Source: Desulfobacteraceae bacterium (GTDB lineage Bacteria > Desulfobacterota > Desulfobacteria > Desulfobacterales > JAABPS01). From it: a stretch of 16,384 nucleotides of DNA. How positions within the stretch are numbered: the stretch's first letter is position 1; each line of letters begins with the position of its first letter. The position numbers and the translations under genes were made by a program. Below the pieces are notes generated by a model. The model did not search any database. It was not told where the DNA came from and saw only the letters and a program-made list of their open reading frames with translations. Shown here piece after piece: positions 7,385 through 13,954 of the stretch. The DNA is taken from contig JAABPS010000018.1 in assembly GCA_011391835.1 (NCBI GenBank), positions 1 through 16,384 of the forward strand, written 5' to 3'.

Positions 7385-8122
7385 ATGATAAAATCATACC
7401 GGATGATATGCGTTGCGATCATTATTTTCTTTATTTTAGTCAACGCTGTTTCAGGAGATGACGGCTATAAAGAGATAAATACGCTGGAACTTAAAAAATG
7501 GATGGAAATGGAGGATAAGCCCACCCTTATCAATAGCTTAAGCCCGATTGAATTTGGCGAATCATATATCCCCGGATCTATTTGCATTCCTATGGAACTT
7601 ATGGAGGTTTCCCAATTAATGCCAGCAGACCGTAAAATATCCATGGTTTATTATTGTCATGGACCGGATTGTATGAAATCAAAACTTGCCGCAGGGATTG
7701 CATTGAAGATGGGCTACAAAAACGTGTACTGGTACCGAGAGGGGATTGAGGGGTGGAAAAAGGCTGGCTATAGCACACAATATAACTTGGAGCTGCCAAA
7801 AGAACCGTTGCCTCCCAAAGAGCCAGCCGAGCTTTTTAAGCAGCTAAAAAACAAAGAAGAAATAGTCCTTGTGGATATACGAGATGAGGCGACACGGAAA
7901 AAGTTTGGCAGTATATCCGGAGTTACTATCCATCTCCCATTATACAGGCTTCATAATCTTTATAGTGAATTGCCAAAAAATAAACTTCTGGTGGTTTATG
8001 ATTCAAATGGCCAGCAATCTTCAACCGCATGCCGGTATCTTTTCAAGAGAAATTTCGATCAGGTTACTTGGCTGGAAGGCGGGATTGAGGCTTGGCTTAA
8101 AAAGAAATTGCCATTGGAATAA
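7385..8122 (+). CDS. Exported tandem rhodanese-like protein
   Basis: 245 residues from the ATG at 7385, preferred over the TTG at 7382 because AAGGAG (7372-7377) sits seven bases before it. The N-terminus (hydrophobic 8-20, then A-V-S-G) looks like a Sec signal peptide. Two rhodanese folds follow, about 28-130 and 145-245. In the first the active-site loop is C91-H-G-P-D-C96-M-K-S, but the usual Asp of the L-x-D-x-R motif is N50. In the second the L-V-D-I-R-D motif is present (D164) but the catalytic Cys position is D206 (V-V-Y-D-S-N-G), so this half should be inactive as a sulfurtransferase. Role in the periplasm is unknown; persulfide handling or a structural partner role are guesses. It ends before a clear terminator. 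Confidence 0.85.
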   Translation: MIKSYRMICVAIIIFFILVNAVSGDDGYKEINTLELKKWMEMEDKPTLINSLSPIEFGESYIPGSICIPMELMEVSQLMPADRKISMVYYCHGPDCMKSKLAAGIALKMGYKNVYWYREGIEGWKKAGYSTQYNLELPKEPLPPKEPAELFKQLKNKEEIVLVDIRDEATRKKFGSISGVTIHLPLYRLHNLYSELPKNKLLVVYDSNGQQSSTACRYLFKRNFDQVTWLEGGIEAWLKKKLPLE

Positions 8123-8161
8123 TCGTTTTTTTTATTCAGTAAAGACGCTAAGCTGCTGTAT

Positions 8162-8192
8162 AAAGGGCAGGGATAGTTGATCCTGCCCTTTT
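8162..8192 (+). terminator. Intrinsic terminator after the htrA-rhodanese unit
   Basis: A perfect 10-base stem, AAAGGGCAGG (8162-8171) with CCTGCCCTTT (8182-8191), around a 10-base loop, followed by a short T run. It separates the rhodanese gene from the polymerase IV gene. The T tract is short, so efficiency is uncertain. Confidence 0.65.
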
Positions 8193-8259
8193 GTATTGAA
8201 CGTGTTAAGGTTGTTGCGGTCTTATGGTATTATCCATAGCGTAAAGGTTTTATTCTAAA

Positions 8260-9417
8260 ATGATTTTACATATTGATATGGATGCATTTTTTGCTTCAGT
8301 AGAACAGCTGGATAATCCGGAGCTGATTGGGAAATGTGTCATTGTTGGTGGAATGTCAAACCGAAGTGTCGTTTCTGCAGCCAGTTATGAAGCAAGGAAA
8401 TTTGGTGTTCATTCTGCTATGCCTATGTATAAAGCAAGACAGATGTGCCCGGATGCTGTATTCCTTCCGCCACGGATGAAACGGTATAAGGAATTATCGA
8501 GACAGATTATGGCCATTCTTAAGAATCTGTCGCCTCTGGTGGAGCCTATTTCAATAGATGAAGCGTATGTCGATCTTACTGGATGTGAAAGACTTCATGG
8601 TGATCCATTAACAATTTCAAATAAGCTAAAACAGGAAATTAGAACCAAGGTTCATCTCAATTGCTCTGTTGGAGTAGCGCCGAACAAATTTATGGCAAAA
8701 ATTGCTTCAGATATGAATAAACCGGATGGCCTTAAAATCATTATGCCAGAGGAGGCTCCTGAGTTTATCAAATCACTTCCGGTCAGCAATGTCCCAGGTG
8801 TTGGCACAAAAATGAAAAATCAGTTGCATCACCTCGGAATTATTATCTTAAATGATGTGGCCAATTATCCAGAAGGATTACTGATTAAAAAATTGGGGAA
8901 ATTTGGCAAAAGGCTAATTGAATTGTCAGCCTGTATTGATCGTTCTTGCGTGGTTGCGGAAAGCTGTCGGAGATCAGTAAGTTGCGAGGAGACCTTAGCC
9001 TATGATACCAAAGACAGAAACTTGCTGAGAAAATATGTTCTGAGATTTTCCGAAGCTGTTGGCAAGGAATTACGGATGCTGGGCATGAAAGCGAAAACCA
9101 TACATTTAAAAATAAAACATGCTGATTTCCAACAGGTTACAAGGGGCGTAACTATAGAAAAACAAACGCAGGCTTCAGAAATAATTTTTTCTGAAGCCAT
9201 ACAACTTCTAAACAATTATCCTCTGGAAAAGGAAGTAAGGCTGATTGGTGTGGGGGCTTCCGGTCTTGTTCCCATGGGAACATACACTCAGATGGATCTT
9301 TTTAATGAACTGAAAAAGAGAGATGATAACTGGGAACGCCTTGACAGGGTCATGGATAAAATAGAAAAGAAATACGGGAATAATATCGTCAGGCGGGCAT
9401 CCTTATCAAAGCAATAG
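8260..9417 (+). CDS. dinB: DNA polymerase IV (Y-family translesion polymerase)
   Basis: 385 residues, full length. The palm catalytic residues are D6 in H-I-D-M-D-A-F-F and D100-E101 in S-I-D-E-A-Y-V-D. F11 is in the position of the steric-gate residue that excludes ribonucleotides. S-Y-E-A-R-K-F-G-V (finger) and S-V-G-V-A-P-N-K-F-M-A-K-I-A-S (palm) are family blocks. A helix-hairpin-helix with V-P-G-V-G (about 175-182) is in the thumb, and the little-finger domain occupies about 235-340. Q344-M-D-L-F348 is a textbook beta-clamp binding peptide, placed ahead of a final 37-residue tail. It copies past template lesions with low fidelity. The ribosome site is weak (AAAGG about 13 bases upstream). 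I found no convincing LexA operator, so SOS control is not shown. Confidence 0.96.
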   Translation: MILHIDMDAFFASVEQLDNPELIGKCVIVGGMSNRSVVSAASYEARKFGVHSAMPMYKARQMCPDAVFLPPRMKRYKELSRQIMAILKNLSPLVEPISIDEAYVDLTGCERLHGDPLTISNKLKQEIRTKVHLNCSVGVAPNKFMAKIASDMNKPDGLKIIMPEEAPEFIKSLPVSNVPGVGTKMKNQLHHLGIIILNDVANYPEGLLIKKLGKFGKRLIELSACIDRSCVVAESCRRSVSCEETLAYDTKDRNLLRKYVLRFSEAVGKELRMLGMKAKTIHLKIKHADFQQVTRGVTIEKQTQASEIIFSEAIQLLNNYPLEKEVRLIGVGASGLVPMGTYTQMDLFNELKKRDDNWERLDRVMDKIEKKYGNNIVRRASLSKQ

Positions 9418-9492
9418 AATTCCGGCGTTCACTAATGACCCAAAATAGTATTATATTCAGATATTAAAAAGCTGTTTTTTTAATGAACCTTC

Positions 9493-9521
9493 TTGACATG
9501 AAAAATTTAAGCGACTAAATT
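9493..9521 (+). promoter_or_regulatory. Sigma-70 promoter of the mla cluster
   Basis: Consensus TTGACA (9493-9498), an ideal 17-base spacer and TAAATT (9516-9521). The predicted transcript starts near 9528 and has an unusually long leader of about 155 bases before mlaE. An inverted pair TAATGAAC (9481-9488) and GTTCATTA (9560-9567) flanks the promoter, and TTAGGTG occurs twice at an 11-base period (9554-9560 and 9565-9571) just downstream. These are candidate regulatory sites. Confidence 0.7.
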
Positions 9522-9681
9522 GCATGACACTTAAAGATGCGAGGTAAAGCTATTTAGGTGTTCATTAGGTGGGTATTAAGCTGAAAACATGAGTAACGCT
9601 TTGTTATTTAAAATCAGTAAGTTTTAGATATCATCGAATACGATACGGTAAACTTTATTCCGTTAAACACGTCTAAAAAAT

Positions 9682-10494
9682 ATGAGACCTGTCATGTTTC
9701 AAAACGCAATATCAAAAAATCCTTTTTCAACGATAGGCAGACTGGTTATTTTAGGGATACAGGAAATGGGGAAGGTTGCTCTATTTTTAACCAGTGGGTT
9801 TTTTAAAATATTTTCCCGTCCGGTAAACATGTCCAGGCTTTTGGAGCAGATATATTTTATTGGGGCAAAGTCTGTTTTTGTTATCTGCCTCACAGGAGCT
9901 TTTACCGGAATGGTACTTGGCCTTCAAGGGTATTATGTTCTGGTAAAATACGGTTCGTCTGGTTCGCTCGGATCTGCTGTCACGATATCACTGATCCGCG
10001 AGATGGGTCCAGTGCTGACAGCGATAATGATTACCGCCCGAGCGGGATCAGCCATGTCTGCGGAAATTGGTGTTATGCGAATTTCGGAACAGATCGATGC
10101 GCTTAAAACCATGGGTATCAATCCGCTGCGGTTTCTTTTCAGCCCCAGACTTGCTGCCGGTTTGATCAGTTTCCCCATCCTTACGTCCATATTTGATGTT
10201 GTTGGTATCCTCGGCGGTTTTTTGACAGGATCCTTATTATTAGGTGTGAGCCCGGGGATTTACTTTTCAAAAGTGGAATCAAGTGTGGTTATGAGCGATA
10301 TCAACGGCGGGTTTATCAAATCGATCGCCTTTGCTGCAGTTGTGATTACCATATGCTGTTATCAGGGGTATTATACACACAGGCGAAATGAATTTGGCGC
10401 AAAAGGTGTAGGCTTATCAACCACATCTGCTGTTGTGCAATCCTGTGTGTTAATCCTTATTGCTGATTATGTGCTTACATCCATCTTGCTTTAA
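9682..10494 (+). CDS. mlaE: Mla phospholipid ABC transporter permease MlaE
   Basis: 270 residues, the usual length for MlaE. An amphipathic N-terminal region is followed by about five membrane helices. The family hallmark is seen around 118-155: I-R-E-M-G-P-V-L-T-A, then A-R-A-G-S-A-M-S-A-E-I-G and E-Q-I-D-A-L-K-T-M-G-I-N-P, the coupling region contacting the ATPase. It forms the inner-membrane core of the MlaFEDB-type complex that moves phospholipids between the inner membrane and the periplasmic carrier MlaC. Neither ATG 9682 nor ATG 9694 has a clear ribosome site. The stop overlaps the start of mlaF by one base (TAATG), so the two are coupled. Confidence 0.95.
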   Translation: MRPVMFQNAISKNPFSTIGRLVILGIQEMGKVALFLTSGFFKIFSRPVNMSRLLEQIYFIGAKSVFVICLTGAFTGMVLGLQGYYVLVKYGSSGSLGSAVTISLIREMGPVLTAIMITARAGSAMSAEIGVMRISEQIDALKTMGINPLRFLFSPRLAAGLISFPILTSIFDVVGILGGFLTGSLLLGVSPGIYFSKVESSVVMSDINGGFIKSIAFAAVVITICCYQGYYTHRRNEFGAKGVGLSTTSAVVQSCVLILIADYVLTSILL

Positions 10495-11708
10495 TGACAA
10501 TGAAAAAACCACTTATTCAGATTAAAGATCTTAGAAAACGATTTGGAGACAACACGGTTTTAAATGGTGTTAATCTCAGCATCCGCGAGGGAGAGATTAC
10601 AACCATTATTGGCAAAAGTGGTGTCGGGAAAAGCGTTCTTCTGAAGCATATTATCGGCCTTCTGGAATATGATTCAGGTCATATTCTTTTTAATGGGAAA
10701 CCTTTTAAAAAGATGAAAGAGAAAGAGAAAAAGCTGTTAAAAAGTAAACTGAGCTTCATGTTTCAAGGGACAGCTCTTTTTGACTCAATGACAGTTTATG
10801 AAAATGTCGCTCTACCGTTGAATGAAAGAGGCGGATTCTCGCGAAATGAGATATACCAGCGGGTAGAAGATCAATTGGAGCAGCTGGATCTTCATGAAAT
10901 TGATGATAAGTATCCTTCCCAGCTCTCAGGTGGAATGAGGAAAAGGGTTGCATTGGCACGGGCACTGATTACTGAACCTGAGATCATTCTTTTTGATGAG
11001 CCGACCACCGGGCTTGATCCGATTCGAAAAAGCGCTGTTCACAGGATGATTTCCGATTATCAAAAAAAGCATAAGTTTACGGCGGTTCTTGTAAGTCACG
11101 AAATACCGGATATTTTTTACATATCTCAACATATTGCAATGCTGGATGAAGGAAAAATAATTTTTGAAGGTACACCTAAGGAAATTTATAAATCTTCTAA
11201 TCCATCGGTAAGAGAATTTGCCAAGCAGCTTGGAGATGAATCAGAAAAACTTACAGGGTTAACTTCGCAATATACTATTTCCTCGCGTTTAAAAGCAGAA
11301 AGAAGGCATACCGAAGGCCATCATGCTATCTTTTCATTTATTGTTCTAAATATTACTAATATGGATGAAATTATTAAAAAGATAGGATATGAGGGAAGTC
11401 AGATTGCATTAAAGAATTTTATTTTTCAGATAAAACGGTGTTTAAGAGATACCGACACGTGTTCACGATATGATCTGGATAAAATATTGATAGTCCTTCC
11501 TGGGGCCAATGTGGAAATCGGGAAAAAAGTGTACGCCAAACTTACAAATAGGGTGAAAAAAGAAAAAGCGTTGGATACTGAGAAATTCACGTCGCTCTCC
11601 TTTTCAGTAAGTGTAGCCTTTGCTGAAGCGGAAGAGGAAAGCCTCATACAGGGTATAGAAACTAATAACACGCCAAAAGATACCACATCTTTTGATGTTT
11701 TCACTTAA
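10494..11708 (+). CDS. mlaF: Mla ABC ATPase MlaF with C-terminal degenerate GGDEF-like domain
   Basis: 404 residues, whereas MlaF is normally about 250-270. Residues 1-250 are a complete ABC ATPase: Walker A G40-K-S-G-V-G-K-S47, Q-loop Q91, signature L-S-G-G-M (144-148), Walker B ending D168-E169 and H-loop H202. It powers the MlaE/MlaD phospholipid transporter from the cytoplasmic face. Residues about 277-380 are extra and line up with the GGDEF fold of the cyclase encoded at 4338-5378: G-Y-E-G-S near the start, R318-D-T-D321, S-R-Y326, then DLDKI (327-331) where GGDEF should be, then I-V-L-P-G. The catalytic motif is lost, but the RxxD spacing (five residues) is kept. I infer a non-catalytic regulatory domain that may bind c-di-GMP. 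ATG 10494 overlaps the mlaE stop; ATG 10500 is an alternative. Confidence 0.93.
   Translation: MTMKKPLIQIKDLRKRFGDNTVLNGVNLSIREGEITTIIGKSGVGKSVLLKHIIGLLEYDSGHILFNGKPFKKMKEKEKKLLKSKLSFMFQGTALFDSMTVYENVALPLNERGGFSRNEIYQRVEDQLEQLDLHEIDDKYPSQLSGGMRKRVALARALITEPEIILFDEPTTGLDPIRKSAVHRMISDYQKKHKFTAVLVSHEIPDIFYISQHIAMLDEGKIIFEGTPKEIYKSSNPSVREFAKQLGDESEKLTGLTSQYTISSRLKAERRHTEGHHAIFSFIVLNITNMDEIIKKIGYEGSQIALKNFIFQIKRCLRDTDTCSRYDLDKILIVLPGANVEIGKKVYAKLTNRVKKEKALDTEKFTSLSFSVSVAFAEAEEESLIQGIETNNTPKDTTSFDVFT
11322..11633 (+). other. Degenerate GGDEF-like domain fused to MlaF
   Basis: Encodes MlaF residues about 277-380. Against the intact GGDEF domain in this window the order of elements is the same: F-I-V-L-N-I (for I-F-I-D-I-D), I-G-Y-E-G-S (for H-G-H-L-A-G-S), L-R-D-T-D (for L-R-P-G-D), S-R-Y-D-L-D-K-I (for A-R-Y-G-G-D-E-F), L-I-V-L-P (for V-V-I-L-P) and S-F-S-V-S-V-A-F (for T-A-S-F-G-V-A-T). 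Between the early Phe and the Tyr before the motif, spacing is identical. Metal-binding Asp residues of the first strand and the GGDEF loop are absent, so cyclase activity is not expected. Confidence 0.7.
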
Positions 11709-11728
11709 AATGCTCCATTGGAGGTATA

Positions 11729-12175
11729 ATGAAAAAATCGTTCATTGATACTATTGTCGGTATATTTGTTGTGATCGGCATTGTCTGTATCGGTTATTTA
11801 ACTATAAAACTTGGGAAAATGGAAGTTATCGGGCATAAGCATTATAATGTTAGCGCTCGTTTTCAATCCATTTCAGGATTGACTCCCGGGGCACATATTG
11901 AAATGGCTGGCGTTAAAATAGGTGCCGTGGATTCAGTTTCATTTGATGTTGAAAGAAAAGTGGCTGTTGTGAATATGAAAATTCATAAAGGTGTAACTCT
12001 ATCAGAAGATGCCATTGCCTCCGTTAAAACCTCTGGGTTGATCGGTGATAAATATATCAAGCTTTCTCCGGGGAGTTCGGACGTTATTTTAAAGGATGGC
12101 GATACGATATATGAAACAGAGTCGGCTATTGATATTGAAGACTTGGTCAGCAAGTATATTTTTAGTGATGAATAA
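11729..12175 (+). CDS. mlaD: MCE-domain substrate-binding protein MlaD
   Basis: 148 residues. One N-terminal membrane helix (about 8-28) anchors a single MCE domain (about 38-118) in the periplasm; V-G-I-F-V-V, G-L-T-P-G-A, V-K-I-G-A-V, S-G-L-I-G-D-K-Y and D-G-D-T-I are family blocks. MlaD forms a hexameric ring on MlaE through which lipid passes to or from MlaC. The protein stops soon after the pore-helix segment (S-A-I-D-I-E-D-L), so it lacks the hydrophilic tail that the E. coli protein (183 residues) carries. A GGAGG ribosome site at 11720-11724 supports ATG 11729. It lies 20 bases after mlaF in the same operon. Confidence 0.93.
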   Translation: MKKSFIDTIVGIFVVIGIVCIGYLTIKLGKMEVIGHKHYNVSARFQSISGLTPGAHIEMAGVKIGAVDSVSFDVERKVAVVNMKIHKGVTLSEDAIASVKTSGLIGDKYIKLSPGSSDVILKDGDTIYETESAIDIEDLVSKYIFSDE

Positions 12176-12196
12176 TATCTCTTAGAAACTTTATGC

Positions 12197-12202
12197 AGGA
12201 GG
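12197..12202 (+). promoter_or_regulatory. Ribosome binding site that fixes the mlaC start
   Basis: A perfect AGGAGG, five bases before ATG 12208. It lies inside the upstream in-frame extension beginning at ATG 12193, which makes the later ATG the likely start. Confidence 0.75.
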
Positions 12203-12207
12203 ATGAA

Positions 12208-12822
12208 ATGACTTTAAAACGGATGGTCCCCATTATAATAAGTTTAATAATTAGTTCTTCTTCTTTGGCATATAGCGAACAGCCAATCGATGTACTTCAA
12301 GTGCCCGTCAACCGGATCGTAAAAATTCTTCAGGACCCTCAATTTAAGAATAATGTGAACAGGAAACTTCAGCAGAAGCAGCTCCGAGAGGTTATTGATG
12401 GGATATTTAATTTCGAGCTGATTGCAAGAGGTACAATAGACCGATATGACTGGGATAAGTTTACCCCTCAGCAGCGAACTGAATTTACAAAATTATTTTC
12501 AGAATTTATTTCAAATGTATATTTCAACAAGATTCAGGGGGATTATACTGATGTAAAGGTTGCCTATCTGGGACAAGAGATTCGATCGGATTCGTCGGCG
12601 CGAGTTAAAACAGTAGTTCTCCGGGAGAGTGGAGAGATACCGATTGACTACAGCATGAAACTCATCAATGGCAAGTGGTGGGTATATAATGTTTTTGTGG
12701 AAGGGCCGAGCCTGCTTGGGAATTATCGGGATGAGCATAAACGGATATTGATGAAAGGGTCTTATACTGACCTTATTGAACAGCTAAAGAAGAAGATAGA
12801 GGCACAAAAATCAAAGAAATAA
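12208..12822 (+). CDS. mlaC: Periplasmic phospholipid carrier MlaC (Ttg2D family)
   Basis: 204 residues from ATG 12208, chosen over ATG 12193 because of the AGGAGG five bases upstream and because it gives a clean signal peptide (K4-R5, hydrophobic 7-20, A-Y-S then E24). The mature part matches MlaC/toluene-tolerance Ttg2D: F-N-F-E-L-I-A-R-G, W-D-K-F-T-P-Q-Q-R-T-E-F, F-I-S-N-V-Y, and the C-terminal N-G-K-W-W-V-Y-N-V-F-V-E-G. It ferries phospholipid across the periplasm between MlaD and the outer-membrane lipoprotein MlaA. It is 32 bases after mlaD. Two Lys-rich turns of helix end the protein. Confident family call. Confidence 0.93.
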   Translation: MTLKRMVPIIISLIISSSSLAYSEQPIDVLQVPVNRIVKILQDPQFKNNVNRKLQQKQLREVIDGIFNFELIARGTIDRYDWDKFTPQQRTEFTKLFSEFISNVYFNKIQGDYTDVKVAYLGQEIRSDSSARVKTVVLRESGEIPIDYSMKLINGKWWVYNVFVEGPSLLGNYRDEHKRILMKGSYTDLIEQLKKKIEAQKSKK

Positions 12823-12937
12823 TAGATATAAATTTTCTTGCGGGTGAGTAGAAGTAGCGGTAAAGTATTCTATGAAACATATAACCAGGTTTCAAAACAG
12901 GAAAGACACAGGATTTAATAAGGATTTTAATTCCTAT

Positions 12938-12945
12938 GAGGAGGG
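12938..12945 (+). promoter_or_regulatory. Ribosome binding site that fixes a TTG start for mlaA
   Basis: GAGGAGGG seven bases before TTG 12953. Its strength, and the signal peptide that begins at this TTG, argue against the upstream ATG at 12872. Confidence 0.75.
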
Positions 12946-12952
12946 AAATATT

Positions 12953-13738
12953 TTGAAACAGGCATTATTTGTTTTTTTTATAATGATCTTCATTTTGGCG
13001 GGGTGCGCCCATCAGTCTGTCACAGACTCTTCAGTGAATAGGGATATGAATGGGAATGATCCTGATGTGTTAACGACTGAATCGCATGACGAAGAGCTGG
13101 ATTTTCTTTATGAAGAGGCTGAAGAAGGGGTTTCGGATGTTGCAGATCCTATAGCGCCATGGAACAAAGCCATGTTCCATTTCAATGATAAATTATATTT
13201 TTGGGTATTGAAACCGGTAGCCATTGGATATAAGGTTGTGATGCCAACCCCGGCCCGAAAAGGAGTAAAAAATTTCTTTCACAATCTCCAAACACCTCCC
13301 CGCCTCATTAATGCCATCCTTCAGGCCAAAGGAAAAGGTGCTGGGTCTGAATTTGCGAGATTTATCATAAACAGCACTATTGGCGTCCTTGGTTTCTGGG
13401 ATCCTGCTGAAACATATCTGAAACTTCAACCTTGTGAGGAAGATTTAGGCCAAACCCTGGGATTTTACGGAATCGGCAATGGCTTTTATATTGTATGGCC
13501 TTTTTTAGGGTCATCAACATTGAGGGATACGTTTGGGTATGTTGGTGATAGTTTTCTTGATCCAGTCACCTATATACAACCTACGGAAGCGGCTTTAGGC
13601 GCTAGAAGCCTTTCGCTGATAAATGAGACGTCGCTTACATTAGGAGATTATGAGTCTTTTAAAGATGATTATTATTCACCTTATGAAGCGTTTCGGAATT
13701 CATACATTCAGCACAGGATAAATAAAGTAGAAAAATAG
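12953..13738 (+). CDS. mlaA: Outer-membrane lipoprotein MlaA (VacJ)
   Basis: 261 residues from the TTG at 12953. The upstream ATG at 12872 would add 27 polar residues ahead of the signal peptide and has no ribosome site. From TTG the protein begins M-K-Q, then a hydrophobic core and lipobox L-A-G-C18, ideal for a lipoprotein. An acidic linker (about 20-70) precedes the MlaA domain: D-P-I-A-P-W-N-K-A-M-F-H-F-N-D, R-F-I-I-N-S-T-I-G, D-L-G-Q-T-L-G, W-P-F-L-G-S-S-T-L-R-D and D-P-V-T-Y. MlaA sits in the outer membrane as a ring that removes phospholipid from the outer leaflet and hands it to MlaC. In E. coli it is encoded away from the mlaFEDCB operon; here it is at the end of it, 130 bases after mlaC. 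A weak TTGCGG-N17-TAAAGT in that gap could be a secondary promoter. Confidence 0.92.
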   Translation: MKQALFVFFIMIFILAGCAHQSVTDSSVNRDMNGNDPDVLTTESHDEELDFLYEEAEEGVSDVADPIAPWNKAMFHFNDKLYFWVLKPVAIGYKVVMPTPARKGVKNFFHNLQTPPRLINAILQAKGKGAGSEFARFIINSTIGVLGFWDPAETYLKLQPCEEDLGQTLGFYGIGNGFYIVWPFLGSSTLRDTFGYVGDSFLDPVTYIQPTEAALGARSLSLINETSLTLGDYESFKDDYYSPYEAFRNSYIQHRINKVEK

Positions 13739-13824
13739 GAGATCGTGTTACATATTTTTTCGCTGGGTTCCAAAACGCTTATCAGAAGTTTTTGTAAAAT
13801 TTTATAAGGCAACTACTGACGACC

Positions 13825-13852
13825 TTGTTTTTTAGCGAGATAGCCTTCTAAT
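13825..13852 (+). promoter_or_regulatory. Possible promoter for serA
   Basis: TTGTTT (13825-13830), 16-base spacer, TCTAAT (13847-13852) in the 216-base gap before serA. Both boxes are imperfect and the region is AT-rich, so this is a weak candidate. Confidence 0.3.
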
Positions 13853-13954
13853 TTAACGCTTAGTTTCAGATTAACCTGATTATTCTTTATTTGGAATTGT
13901 TTATCAATTTCAAGAGATTGGTTTAAGTTTAATAGTGAACGGAGGGATGGGATA

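Noticed and set aside
8154..8171. CTG...CAG arrangement upstream of dinB resembling a LexA/SOS box.
   Set aside because: The spacing is N9 or N12, not N10, and the CAG belongs to the terminator stem of the preceding gene. LexA motifs also vary between lineages, so this is not support for SOS control.
9464..9482. AAAAAGCTGTTTTTTT after dinB as an intrinsic terminator.
   Set aside because: The stem is only A-T pairs with no G-C core, so it would be too weak; termination after dinB is unresolved.
9528..9681. Riboswitch (including c-di-GMP classes) in the long mlaE leader.
   Set aside because: I could not match the conserved core of a known c-di-GMP riboswitch or any other class by eye; a covariance-model search would be needed to decide.
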